Shown piece after piece: positions 27,807 through 36,189 of a stretch of DNA of 64,000 bases; within the stretch, counting starts at the first letter, position 1; every line of letters starts with the position of its first letter. Under the pieces are notes generated by a model. The model was not told the origin of the DNA, made no database searches, and saw nothing but the letters and a program-made list of their open reading frames with translations. This stretch comes from Armatimonas rosea (GTDB lineage Bacteria; Armatimonadota; Armatimonadia; Armatimonadales; Armatimonadaceae), in NCBI RefSeq assembly GCF_014202505.1, contig NZ_JACHGW010000004.1, forward strand, positions 310,001-374,000, written 5' to 3'. Made by a program: the position numbers and the translations under genes.

Positions 27807-28217
27807 CTAACCGTTGCCGCCCTTAGCCAAGCGGATTCTTGCCTGAGCGCGGCGCATGCTTGCCATGAGCTCGTTTCGGTCGATATTCTCTGAGGAGTTC
27901 ATCAGCTCACGAGCACGTACCAGTGCTGCCTCGGCGCGATTCACATCGATCTCGTCATCGAACTCTGCCGTGCTGGCCAAGACGGAGACCTTGGTCTTGG
28001 AGACATCCAGAAACCCACCCGCAACAACGAGCTGACGTGTGGTACCATCGGCTAGGCGCACGACGCACTCCCCGACTCCCAGCTCAGCCAAAAGCGGCGC
28101 GTGTCCTGCCAGAATTCCCAGGCTTCCCTCAACAGAGGGGACCTGCAAAGACGAGACCTCCCCCGAGAGCACGGTTTTCTCAGGGGTGACAATATCCAAC
28201 ATAAAGTTCGCAGCCAA
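27807..28217 (-). CDS. atpC: ATP synthase epsilon subunit
   Basis: Central-stalk subunit of F1 that couples rotation and can inhibit ATP hydrolysis. 136 residues with the family beta-sandwich (LDIVTPEKTVLSGEVSSLQV, EGSLGILAGHAPLLAEL, VVAGGFLDVSKTKVSVLA) and C-terminal helical hairpin. The TTG start has GAGG about 10 bases upstream; ATG 28202 is an alternative. Normally last in the atp operon, here it stands alone with its own promoter and a divergent glycosyltransferase upstream. Confidence 0.93.
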   Translation of the reverse strand: MAANFMLDIVTPEKTVLSGEVSSLQVPSVEGSLGILAGHAPLLAELGVGECVVRLADGTTRQLVVAGGFLDVSKTKVSVLASTAEFDDEIDVNRAEAALVRARELMNSSENIDRNELMASMRRAQARIRLAKGGNG

Positions 28218-28262
28218 GTTTTCTAACCTCTAACTCTCTTCGTGAGAGCGTACTTGATGGTC

Positions 28263-28270
28263 ATTGTACC
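28263..28270 (-). promoter_or_regulatory. atpC promoter -10
   Basis: GGTACAAT on the - strand, about 45 bases before the TTG start. The leader between them includes a small hairpin CTCTC-TTCGT-GAGAG. It shows that atpC is transcribed independently. Confidence 0.55.
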
Positions 28271-28330
28271 ATTCCTGAATCACCGGAGAAACGATATCCG
28301 GCATGATTCTTGCCCATTCTTGTCCTGAAG

Positions 28331-29443
28331 ATGTCTTTCGTGCAAACAATGCTTCCTCACCCAAGGGTCGGATTTGTGTTCTCAACAGAAGTTGGGCTCA
28401 AGACACAGTACCAAAACTGGCGGGAGAGCCTCACCCGGCTTGCTCCTCCCCTCACCCCTGAGTGGATTGTCATTGACTGGTACCGTGAAGATGGGCTCCT
28501 CGAGCGTCTCCCCTTTCTTCCGAGTGGGCTCAAGGCACGCCTACGCTCCCAGCTCACGCTCAGCGCCGGGCTCCGCCACCAGCACTTCGACGGCCTGTTA
28601 ATCGGTGCCCCTGCGGTCACGTACAACCACCGCAGCCTGCTCGCACGCCAGCCCTACTTTGTTGCGATCGACTGCACTCCCTCCCAGCTCACGGGCATGG
28701 GAGACTTCTATAACAAGCACCAAAGCCGCATTGGAGCCTATGAGCGCTGGAAGGAGCAGGCCCGCTGCGACTTCTACCAAAAAGCACGTCTTCTCTTTCC
28801 CTGGTCCCACTGGGCCGCCCAGAGCATGATCGAGGACTACGGCGCGGATGCGTCGCGGGTGGAGGTCGTGCCACCCGGAGTTGATCTGAATCGCTGGGCC
28901 ATGCCGGAGCGCACCCTCGACGGTGCGCTGCATATCCTCTTTGTGGGTGGAGACTTTGTCCGTAAAGGCGGCGATCTCCTCCTCGACTGGGCCCACAAGA
29001 CACGCAAGAAGAACTGGCACCTCCATCTGGTCACACGCGACCAGGTTCCCACCCAGCATCCCAACGTGCATGTCTACAACCACCTCAGCCCCAACGATCC
29101 CGCCCTGGTCGCGCTCTACCAGAAGGCCCACCTGTTTGTGCTCCCCACCCGTGCCGACTGCTACTCGCTGGCAGGAATCGAGGCGATGGCAGCGGGGCTT
29201 CCCGTGCTTCTGGGCAATGTCGGAGGGATCGGCGATATTGTCCGGGATGGTGAGACCGGCTATCTCCTCCCGCCCAACGACAGCGATGCCCTGATCGAGC
29301 GGATGGAGTTTCTGATGAGTGCCCCTGCGCACGTGCAGACCATGGGCACGGCCGCACGCCGCGATGCCGAGCAGCGCTTCGACTGCGAAAAAAACGTCGG
29401 AACGATCCTCGGGCGTATCGACAGCGCGCTTAGAGCACTTTAA
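28331..29443 (+). CDS. GT4-family glycosyltransferase
   Basis: 370 residues with the GT-B fold of retaining GT4 enzymes: VEVVPPGVDLNRW at the domain link, FVGGDFVRKGGDLLLDW (sugar-nucleotide domain start) and TRADCYSLAGIEAMAAGLPV carrying the E-x7-E motif. It likely adds sugars to a surface polymer or small molecule in the cytoplasm. The start is uncertain: a TTG at 28310 and an ATG at 28349 are also in frame. The 3' end overlaps the convergent FKBP-like gene by 14 bp. Confidence 0.87.
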   Translation: MSFVQTMLPHPRVGFVFSTEVGLKTQYQNWRESLTRLAPPLTPEWIVIDWYREDGLLERLPFLPSGLKARLRSQLTLSAGLRHQHFDGLLIGAPAVTYNHRSLLARQPYFVAIDCTPSQLTGMGDFYNKHQSRIGAYERWKEQARCDFYQKARLLFPWSHWAAQSMIEDYGADASRVEVVPPGVDLNRWAMPERTLDGALHILFVGGDFVRKGGDLLLDWAHKTRKKNWHLHLVTRDQVPTQHPNVHVYNHLSPNDPALVALYQKAHLFVLPTRADCYSLAGIEAMAAGLPVLLGNVGGIGDIVRDGETGYLLPPNDSDALIERMEFLMSAPAHVQTMGTAARRDAEQRFDCEKNVGTILGRIDSALRAL

Positions 29444-29999
29444 CGAGCTCGACTTCGAGCGTACCCAGGCGGCGCTTCCCGCCCACCTTCATTCCCTTGA
29501 CCCCCGCCTCCAGAGCAGAATCGACCTCGCTCGCCCCGATCATGAACATCTCCGGCGCATCGGCGGGCTTGCCGGCACCGTAGCGGACCTGCACGGTCTG
29601 GCCCAGCTTTGCCTCGGCCCCGGTGCCCACGACGAGTTCCGTGGGCGCTCCCGCGTCCAGGGTTGCGGTCGGGGTGGGCGACGGAGTTGGTGCGGGTGAG
29701 GGAGGGACAGGGGAGGCGGCCGTTGCCTCCGGGGCCGGACTCGCGCTCGGCGCAACCGGCGGCTCAAAGACCGAGACAGGCCGGCTCCCCGGGGGCTCAG
29801 GGAGCCAGCGGTTGAGAACAGGGTAGCGCGTCACCGCCTGGCTACGTCCCCAAGCCAGCCCGCGATTCAGATGATTGGGAGCCCACTTCCGTGCGAGCCA
29901 GAGCAGGCCCACGAGCAAGAGAATCAGGACAATCAGGCAGCCACAACAGCCACCACCGCCGCGCTTTTTCCGTCCTGGAGTCTTCGTGCTCGTGGGCAT
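29430..29999 (-). CDS. Membrane-anchored FKBP-like protein with shortened, probably inactive domain
   Basis: 189 residues: a glycine/cysteine N-terminus, one membrane helix (CLIVLILLLVGLLWLARKW), a long Pro/Ser/Thr linker (about 75-115) and an FKBP-like C-terminus. The domain retains VVGTGAEAKLGQTVQVRYG and GVKGMKVGGKRRLG but lacks the FDSS strand and the IP..LAYG..G..IPP segment that form the proline pocket. It is last of four adjacent FKBP-type genes, 4 bases after the previous one. It may bind without isomerase activity. Confidence 0.75.
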   Translation of the reverse strand: MPTSTKTPGRKKRGGGGCCGCLIVLILLLVGLLWLARKWAPNHLNRGLAWGRSQAVTRYPVLNRWLPEPPGSRPVSVFEPPVAPSASPAPEATAASPVPPSPAPTPSPTPTATLDAGAPTELVVGTGAEAKLGQTVQVRYGAGKPADAPEMFMIGASEVDSALEAGVKGMKVGGKRRLGTLEVELVKVL

Positions 30000-30003
30000 A
30001 GCC

Positions 30004-30534
30004 TTAGTTCACCTTGAGGAGCTCGATCTCAAACACGAGAGTGGCACCAGGCGGGATCTCCCCCTGGCCCTGATCGCCATAGCCCAGCGCGGCCGGGATG
30101 ACAAGCTTGCGGGTGCCACCTTCCTTCATGCCGGGGATGCCCTCGTTCCAGCCCGTGATCACCTGCCCGGGCAGGGTCAGCTTGTAGGAGTCGCCATGGT
30201 CCTTCGACGAATCGAACTTGGTGCCGTTGGTCAGCCAGCCGGTGTAGTGAACCTCGACACTCAGACCGTCCTTTGCCTCTTTTCCCGTCCCGACTTTCAG
30301 GTCCTCGTACTTCAAGCCCGATGCCGTGGTGACGGCTTTCGGGCCGAGCTTTGCCTTGGGTCCGTCTGCATCGCTTGCCTTGGCTCCGGCTGCCCCCGGC
30401 GACGCCTGCGCAATCGGAGTGGCCTCCGGGGCGGGCGGGGGATCCTTGGGAGCAAGGAACTTACCGACGATAAACAGTGCCACGAGGACACCGAGTGCAA
30501 TGACGATAGGTTTGACAATAGGATGACTATTCAT
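30004..30534 (-). CDS. Membrane-anchored FKBP-type peptidyl-prolyl isomerase
   Basis: 176 residues. A signal-anchor (IVKPIVIALGVLVALFIVG), an Ala/Pro-rich linker and a full FKBP domain (about 72-176). It shows VEVHYTGWLTNGTKFDSS, GQVITGWNEGIPGMKEGG, IPAALGYGDQGQGEIPPG and VFEIELL. It should catalyse proline cis-trans isomerisation on extracytoplasmic proteins. Four bases separate it from the FKBP genes on each side, so they form one operon. Confidence 0.92.
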   Translation of the reverse strand: MNSHPIVKPIVIALGVLVALFIVGKFLAPKDPPPAPEATPIAQASPGAAGAKASDADGPKAKLGPKAVTTASGLKYEDLKVGTGKEAKDGLSVEVHYTGWLTNGTKFDSSKDHGDSYKLTLPGQVITGWNEGIPGMKEGGTRKLVIPAALGYGDQGQGEIPPGATLVFEIELLKVN

Positions 30535-30538
30535 AGTT

Positions 30539-32077
30539 TTACGAACTCACCTCAAGTAATTCAAGATCAAAGAGAAGCGTGCTATTGGGCGGGATGCTAC
30601 TGCCCGAGCCGCGCTCCCCATAGCCTAGGTCCGACGGAATGATCAGGAGGCGCTTCCCCCCGACCTTCATCGTAGAGGCACCTTCTTCAAAGCCCTTGAT
30701 CACCTGGCCCGCACCGATCCCAAAGCTAAATGGCGTCCGCCCCGGGTTAAGCGACGAGTCAAAGATCGTGCCGTTGAGCAGAGCGCCCGTGTAGTTTACC
30801 GTGACGGTCTGACCATTCTGCGGCGTGACTCCCGTACCCACCACCTTCTCGATGTACTTCAGGCCACTGGGGTTGGTGACGATATCCCCGACCAGCACGA
30901 CCTGCGACGCGCTCGTGGTGCCGGCGACACTCGCCTGAACCACCGCATAGCCCGCCGCCACTCCGGTCGCTGCCCCCGCCGAGGTCACGGTGAGCGTCTC
31001 GCCGCCACGGGTCACCGTCACACTCAAACCATCGGTGCCCACAGGGATCGCCGCCCCCGCCGTATCTTTTACGTCGATCGTGAGGTTTTTAGTTTCCCCA
31101 ATCTTGACATTTTGTTGCTCAGGAATCGTCACCGTAAAGCTCCCCGCCGGGCTGATGGTCACGGTGGTCACCGCGCTCTCCAGGCCGGGAATCTTTGCTT
31201 TGAGCTTGAGGAGCCCGAGTTTCGCCGCCGTGACCGTGCCATTACTGCTGACACTGGCCACATCGCTCCCACTGGTTACCTCAAAGCTCAGCTGGGTGGG
31301 GTCGTAGCTGATCGGATTGCCGTCGGCATCGGTGAAGCTGTACTCCAGCTTCTTGCTCTGCCCCAGCTTGACACTCTGCCCCGCCGCGATCACCGCAGTC
31401 GCCGTGCCCGGAGCGCGCACCTCGATCTCGAAGGGCTCGCTTGTCTTGCCATCCAGGGCTGCCTGAACGCGGGCAAAGCCCACGGCCTTTGCGGTGAGCT
31501 TACCATCGGGCGTGAGGGTGACATTCTCGCCGCCGCTCAGAAGCGAGAAGGTTGTCGAGCCCGGGGAGACCGCGACGGTTGCTCCATTGCCATCGGTGGC
31601 CGAGAGCCCAAGATCCGCGCTCTGACCGACCAAGAGGCGTGTCGGGCTGGTGACGGCCACTTTCTGGATCTTCCCGACAAGCAGCACCTCTCCCGCCCCC
31701 GTGCCATCATCGGCGAGGTTGATCGCCTTGCTCGCCGTACCCACAACCGCCCCCGAGCCATTCTTGCCCGAATAGAAGGTCACCGTGAGCAGGTTCGGCC
31801 CCGGGATGACCTTGGTGGGAGAGACATAGCTCTGCGTGTAGGCCGCGGGATCGTCGTTGCGGTTGATCGCCGCAAACGCACCCTGGCGCAGCGAGACAAC
31901 CGCAGAGAGCGCCGAAGACGGTGCACTCACGCCGCGGCTACGGGCCGTCCAGCCAATATCCAGCTTGAGCGCGGTGGTCGCGACCGTGGCGGAGGTGCTA
32001 TCCCCGCCGCCACAGCCACTCAGAACAACAAAAGGCACTGCCGAGAGAAGGGCAGCCAGAAAAACGGGTCGTCGCAT
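30539..32077 (-). CDS. Lipoprotein with Ig-like repeats and C-terminal FKBP domain
   Basis: 512 residues. A lipoprotein signal has lipobox LSGC (about residue 22). Several bacterial Ig-like (BIG2-type) segments follow, spanning ~30-400 (for example ENVTLTPDGKLTAKAVGFARV), and a complete FKBP domain closes the protein (TVNYTGALLNGTIFDSS, GFEEGASTMKVGGKR, IPSDLGYGERGSG). The tether should hold the isomerase away from the membrane surface. It is second in the four-gene FKBP operon, 6 bases after the cytoplasmic one. Confidence 0.92.
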   Translation of the reverse strand: MRRPVFLAALLSAVPFVVLSGCGGGDSTSATVATTALKLDIGWTARSRGVSAPSSALSAVVSLRQGAFAAINRNDDPAAYTQSYVSPTKVIPGPNLLTVTFYSGKNGSGAVVGTASKAINLADDGTGAGEVLLVGKIQKVAVTSPTRLLVGQSADLGLSATDGNGATVAVSPGSTTFSLLSGGENVTLTPDGKLTAKAVGFARVQAALDGKTSEPFEIEVRAPGTATAVIAAGQSVKLGQSKKLEYSFTDADGNPISYDPTQLSFEVTSGSDVASVSSNGTVTAAKLGLLKLKAKIPGLESAVTTVTISPAGSFTVTIPEQQNVKIGETKNLTIDVKDTAGAAIPVGTDGLSVTVTRGGETLTVTSAGAATGVAAGYAVVQASVAGTTSASQVVLVGDIVTNPSGLKYIEKVVGTGVTPQNGQTVTVNYTGALLNGTIFDSSLNPGRTPFSFGIGAGQVIKGFEEGASTMKVGGKRLLIIPSDLGYGERGSGSSIPPNSTLLFDLELLEVSS

Positions 32078-32083
32078 GTAGGC

Positions 32084-32428
32084 CTATTTTACCGCGAGCA
32101 GTTCAACATCGAAAATCAGGGTCGCGTTGGGCGGAATCACCCCACCGGCGCCACGGGAGCCGTAGGCCAGGTCGCTCGGGATGGTCAGCGTCCGCCGCCC
32201 CCCGACCTTCATGCCCGCCACGCCTTCGTCCCAGCCCTTGATCACCTGTCCCACCCCAATCGTGAAGGTAAACGGCTGTCCCCGATCGCGCGAGGAGTCG
32301 AACTTGCTGCCATCGAGCAGGGTGCCGGTGTAGTGCACCGAGACGCCACGTCCCGTCACGGGCGATGCGCCCTCACCAACGACGATATCTTCGTATTGCA
32401 GGCCAGAGGCCGTCGTAACAGTTGCCAT
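32084..32428 (-). CDS. Cytoplasmic FKBP-type peptidyl-prolyl isomerase
   Basis: 114 residues, a single FKBP domain with no export signal ([62 protein letters not shown]). First gene of the FKBP operon. The ATG lies 7 bases after TAAACT (32436-32441 on the - strand, preceded by GG), and GGGAGG touches the ATG too closely to serve as a normal ribosome site. The longer upstream frame overlaps the divergent protease gene and is rejected. Confidence 0.92.
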   Translation of the reverse strand: MATVTTASGLQYEDIVVGEGASPVTGRGVSVHYTGTLLDGSKFDSSRDRGQPFTFTIGVGQVIKGWDEGVAGMKVGGRRTLTIPSDLAYGSRGAGGVIPPNATLIFDVELLAVK

Positions 32429-32500
32429 GCCTCCCAGTTTACCAGAATCCCAAGTGAATTCGGGTACAGTATCAGACACCTTGATACGTGAGGCACCCCC

Positions 32501-33373
32501 ATGTTCACTCGTGATCCCGTACCATTTTTCACGATTCCCTTCACTCTCGACAAGAAGACCAAGCATATTCTGGTAAAGCTCAGGATTAATGACAGTCCTG
32601 CCTTAAATTTTATCGTCGATACAGGATGCCCTTATACGCTTGTGGTCACCAGCCAGCTCGCCAAGCGTGTTGGAATAGAGCCCGCCGCCCCTGAGAAAGC
32701 GTCTCTCAAGCACGGCACGCTCTCACAACCTTTAAAGCTCACCTTCGCGGAGCCGATCGCTCAGCGGGATGCGGATGCGATCAGGTACGACATACCAATG
32801 GCATTGATCCTTTCCCAAAGTGCTATTAGCTCACATATGGAAGAAAATCGCCTCGGTGGAATTCTCGGACTGGGGTGTCTTCATCTGTTCAATGTCTTTA
32901 TCTCTTGGAAGAAAAAGACGATTTCCTTCTTTCCCAAAGAGACTCCTTATCCGGTTCTTGAGTCTACTGTGGAACTCCCCTTTAAGTTAGATAGCTCCAA
33001 GGATAGTTTCATGCGTGTCTCTCTCCAGATTCCAGGATTAGATGCCCACTTAACAAATGTCGTCTTTGATACAGGATCGGTCTATACGGTGCTTGCAAAA
33101 TCACTTGTCCGCAAAGAGCTTATAGAAAAACGTAGTAGTCAGTGGGAGATCAAGCGCATTACAGGTACAGACCTCGCGCAAGCTGGCTACTATTTCAAGA
33201 AAGAACCTGTCTGCTTACCGTCGGGCAAACCCATCGGTCAAGGAGTGCTCTGTAGCCTCGGGGATGAGATCCTGCAAGGCGAGCCCTCGGTCACTGCCCT
33301 GCTTGGGCAAGACGTGCTGATCGGACACGAGCTGTTCTTGAACTTTCAGGAAAGCAAGGTATTCTTTCTGTAG
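32501..33373 (+). CDS. Two-lobed retropepsin-like aspartic protease
   Basis: 290 residues with two aspartic-protease half-sites in one chain: [12 protein letters not shown] (about residues 45-56) and [12 protein letters not shown] (about 187-198), each followed by a hydrophobic GxLG/LLGQD-type strand ([25 protein letters not shown]). Most bacterial retropepsins carry one DTG and dimerise; this one could act as a single-chain, pepsin-like enzyme. No signal peptide is seen. Base composition is visibly less GC-rich than its neighbours, hinting at transfer. Confidence 0.82.
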   Translation: MFTRDPVPFFTIPFTLDKKTKHILVKLRINDSPALNFIVDTGCPYTLVVTSQLAKRVGIEPAAPEKASLKHGTLSQPLKLTFAEPIAQRDADAIRYDIPMALILSQSAISSHMEENRLGGILGLGCLHLFNVFISWKKKTISFFPKETPYPVLESTVELPFKLDSSKDSFMRVSLQIPGLDAHLTNVVFDTGSVYTVLAKSLVRKELIEKRSSQWEIKRITGTDLAQAGYYFKKEPVCLPSGKPIGQGVLCSLGDEILQGEPSVTALLGQDVLIGHELFLNFQESKVFFL

Positions 33374-33379
33374 AACACC

Positions 33380-33664
33380 ATGCCCCCTGAAAAGCTTCTC
33401 CCCTACCTCTTAGACACCGCCCAAGACCTGCTCTCGACCGCGACCTACGAAAGCCAGACACACAAGGCGGCCGTGATCGTCCACTGGCTGGCGGGCTTGC
33501 TGGAGTCCACGGCCCCCGATGCGACACCACTCCTAATCGCCATCTCCGACCCCGAGACCGGAGAGCCAACCGAAGAGATCACGGACACCGCGCGACTAGA
33601 GATTCGCCTGCGCCTCGCCGACAGCACGGAGCTCTCGGGGGAGCGCCTACTCGTGCGGGGCTAG
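33380..33664 (+). CDS. Small hypothetical protein
   Basis: 94 residues, soluble and acidic, with an N-terminal helical pair (LLPYLLDTAQDLLSTATYES) and a short beta segment near the end. It starts 6 bases after the aspartic protease stop, so it may be co-transcribed. The 3' end overlaps the histidine kinase gene on the other strand by 18 bp. No family is recognised. Confidence 0.6.
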   Translation: MPPEKLLPYLLDTAQDLLSTATYESQTHKAAVIVHWLAGLLESTAPDATPLLIAISDPETGEPTEEITDTARLEIRLRLADSTELSGERLLVRG

Positions 33665-35008
33665 GGTGACCCGAACCGTGGTTCCCTTACCGACCTCGCT
33701 CTGAATCTCCAGAGTCCCGCCGTGTGCCTCGACAATCGCGCGGCTGATCGCAAGCCCAAGGCCCGTGCCGCCGCCGGTGCGGGCGCGGGCACTATCGACC
33801 CGGTAGAAACGCTCCCCAAGGTGGGCTAGATGCTCGGCGGGAATTCCCTCGCCGGTATCCGTGACCGTGAAGCCACTCGGCTGAGCAGACAGGGTGACCG
33901 TGCCCTCTTTCGACGTATGGCGGAGGGCATTGTCTAGTAGGTTCAGGAGAAGGCGGTGCAGCAGGTGCGAGTCGCCCCAGAAGCACTCCTGGCTCACTTC
34001 CTGGCGCAAGGTCGCCCCGTCGGGGTAGAGCTTGTGCGCCTCCGAGATCGCCGCAGAGAAGAGCATCGCCGCACTGATCTCATTTTCCTTCAGCGGTAGC
34101 TGGGCATGGTCCGTTCGGGCAAGGAGCAAGAGGTCCTGCACCAAGCGGCTTGTCCGGTCCGCGGCCCGGTCGATCTCGACCAGGGTCTCACGGTAGTCGG
34201 AGGGGAGATCGGGATCGGCCAGCGCCAGGCTGGAGTTGGCCTTGATCACGGTCAGAGGGGTCTTGAGCTCGTGCGAGGCATCGGCGACAAAGCGCTTCTG
34301 TCGCTCAAAGGCCGCCTCCAGCCGCTCCAGCATCCCATTGAAGGTCTGGGCCAGTCGTGCGAACTCATCCTTACCTGGCCCCGGCACTCGCATCCGCTCC
34401 GACAGGTCCTCCACACCGATGCGTGCCGCGGCATCCGTTATCTGACGAACGGGTGCGAGCGCACGCCCCGTCAAGAACACGCCGCAGGTTCCCGCCAACA
34501 GCAGTGCCAGAGGAATCAGGGTGAGTAGCGTCCGTGTCAGGCGGTTCAGCTCCTCGTTCATGGGTGCCACGGACTCCGCAACTTGATAGTAGACGGCTTC
34601 ATTGGTCTCGTCGGTGAGGAGCGCGACGGTGAAACACCGGCTCCCCGGGATCGAGCTATAGACCGGTTTCTGGGTTGCCTGAGCCTGTGCCAGTGCAACG
34701 GGGTCGAAGGCACTTAGCTCCGGCTGAAGGTAGTTTTTGCCACGGCTGTCATAGAAGGGATAGCGAAAGAGCTCTCCATCACGTCGCTCCCCAATATGCT
34801 TGGCGAGGCCCGGACGCCAGCGCTCAAAGGCAACCAGACTGTACTTACCGTCACGGGGAACATAACGCTGTGCCCGACGTTTTAGCTGCCAGTCGACACC
34901 TTCCCGGAGGGTTTGTGCGACCTGAACCCGTAGCATCACGCCAAGCGCTCCCAACACAATCGCAAAAACCAGCACATTTAAGACCGCGAGGCGGACACGA
35001 ACACTCAT
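33647..35008 (-). CDS. Two-component sensor histidine kinase
   Basis: 453 residues: a membrane helix near residues 7-28, an outer sensing region, a second helix (about 157-180) and HAMP. The phospho-acceptor helix is FVADASHELKTPLTVIKA, and the ATPase domain has N-box LLLNLLDNALRHTS, VTDTGEGIP and GGGTGLGLAIS. It should phosphorylate the response regulator whose stop overlaps its start (ATGA). The signal is unknown. Confidence 0.94.
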   Translation of the reverse strand: MSVRVRLAVLNVLVFAIVLGALGVMLRVQVAQTLREGVDWQLKRRAQRYVPRDGKYSLVAFERWRPGLAKHIGERRDGELFRYPFYDSRGKNYLQPELSAFDPVALAQAQATQKPVYSSIPGSRCFTVALLTDETNEAVYYQVAESVAPMNEELNRLTRTLLTLIPLALLLAGTCGVFLTGRALAPVRQITDAAARIGVEDLSERMRVPGPGKDEFARLAQTFNGMLERLEAAFERQKRFVADASHELKTPLTVIKANSSLALADPDLPSDYRETLVEIDRAADRTSRLVQDLLLLARTDHAQLPLKENEISAAMLFSAAISEAHKLYPDGATLRQEVSQECFWGDSHLLHRLLLNLLDNALRHTSKEGTVTLSAQPSGFTVTDTGEGIPAEHLAHLGERFYRVDSARARTGGGTGLGLAISRAIVEAHGGTLEIQSEVGKGTTVRVTLAPHE

Positions 35009-35700
35009 GACGATTCTCCCTCGCCTTCCACCGGTCGGCGGAGGACATAGCCCACCCCATGGACGGTATGGATCAGCTTTATCTCGGCATCGGAGTCGAT
35101 CTTACGGCGGAGCATGGTGATGTAGACATCCACCGTATTCGAGCCGGTTCTGCCTTCATCGCCCCAGATGCGCTCCAGCACGATCTCACGGGTCAAGGCG
35201 CGCCCCTCGTTCTTGGCAAGCGCCTCTAGGAGGCTGTACTCCCGCGGGGTCAGCGAGAGCTCCTCCCCAGCCCGTAGTACCCGCCGGGTCGTGGTGTCGA
35301 TCTCAAGATCACGGATGGAGATCACGCTACTCTTATTGACCCCCTCACGCCGCAGGAGCGCCCGCACCCGCGCGAGGAGCTCCTCAAAGGCAAACGGCTT
35401 GGGCAGGTAGTCATCGGCACCGGACTCCAGCCCCTTGACCCGCTCCGGGACGGCATCCCGCGCGGTGAGCATGAGAATCGGCGTTCGGTCTCGGCGAGCC
35501 CGTAGGCGACGGCAGAGCTCCAGGCCATCGAGCCCCGGCAGCATCAGGTCGAGGAGGATCAGCGCGTAGCCCCCCTCTTTGGCAAGCTCCCAGCCGCTCA
35601 GGCCATCCTCGGCCAGCTCGATCTGGTAGCCCGCACGCTCCAGCCCCCGCTTCACCACGGAAGCGATCGGGGCTTCGTCTTCTACCATCAAGATTCGCAC
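35005..35700 (-). CDS. OmpR-family response regulator
   Basis: 231 residues: a receiver domain with acidic pocket (VEDE), phospho-Asp in LLDLMLPGLDG and Lys in LPKPF, then a winged-helix DNA-binding domain (LTPREYSLLEAL, VDVYITMLRRKID, VHGVGYVLR). The start is GTG; TATAAC (35706-35711, - strand) ends 5 bases upstream, predicting a leaderless mRNA for the regulator-kinase operon. Confidence 0.95.
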   Translation of the reverse strand: MRILMVEDEAPIASVVKRGLERAGYQIELAEDGLSGWELAKEGGYALILLDLMLPGLDGLELCRRLRARRDRTPILMLTARDAVPERVKGLESGADDYLPKPFAFEELLARVRALLRREGVNKSSVISIRDLEIDTTTRRVLRAGEELSLTPREYSLLEALAKNEGRALTREIVLERIWGDEGRTGSNTVDVYITMLRRKIDSDAEIKLIHTVHGVGYVLRRPVEGEGESS

Positions 35701-35751
35701 GCTCTGTTATATCGCCGCCAGACCGTGCGTGCATTCATGGATTTTTAACGC

Positions 35752-35785
35752 AAAAAGCCCAAGCGGACGAACCGCTCGGGCTTTT
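35752..35785 (-). terminator. Terminator after trxA
   Basis: AAAAAGCCCAAGCGG / CCGCTCGGGCTTTTT with a short ACGAA loop (one mismatch). It has A- and T-runs on both sides, so it can stop transcription in both directions: trxA on the - strand, and anything coming from the other side. Confidence 0.88.
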
Positions 35786-35803
35786 TGTCGGCACTGTCTG
35801 TGT

Positions 35804-36127
35804 TTAGATGTGCGCGGAGAGCTTCTCGGCGATCACCTGGCGGGGGGCAAGGCCCACCATGCCATCGACCTGCTTGCCGCCCTTGAAGATCAGCAGCGCG
35901 GGGATGCTCTGGATCCCGTACTGGCCCGCAAGCTCCGGCTCCTCATCGACATTGAGCTTAACGATCTTGACCTTCTCGCCCAGCTGCTCGGCCACGGCAT
36001 CGAGCTCCGGGGCGATCCGGCGACAGGGACCACACCAAGGTGCCCAGAAATCAACCAGGACGGGGACCTCGGACTTTAGAACCGTGGCCTCAAAATCGGC
36101 GGACGAAACCGCTGCTGCTGCACTCAT
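35804..36127 (-). CDS. trxA: Thioredoxin
   Basis: 107-residue cytoplasmic disulfide reductase with the active site FWAPWCGPCRRIAPEL and the conserved cis-Pro region SIPALLIFKGGKQV. GGAGG lies 8 bases before the ATG chosen; the 14 extra codons upstream are not part of the fold. Followed by a strong terminator, so it is likely monocistronic. Confidence 0.96.
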   Translation of the reverse strand: MSAAAAVSSADFEATVLKSEVPVLVDFWAPWCGPCRRIAPELDAVAEQLGEKVKIVKLNVDEEPELAGQYGIQSIPALLIFKGGKQVDGMVGLAPRQVIAEKLSAHI

Positions 36128-36189
36128 CTTACTTTCCTCCAAACAGTCTTTAGAAAATCTTCCAATCACGTTACAACTGAGCTTTGTAA

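Noticed and set aside
31112..32491. Long + strand open frame (459 codons) opposite the FKBP lipoprotein
   Set aside because: Shadow of a well-supported gene with lipobox and FKBP domain. High-GC antisense frames often stay open.
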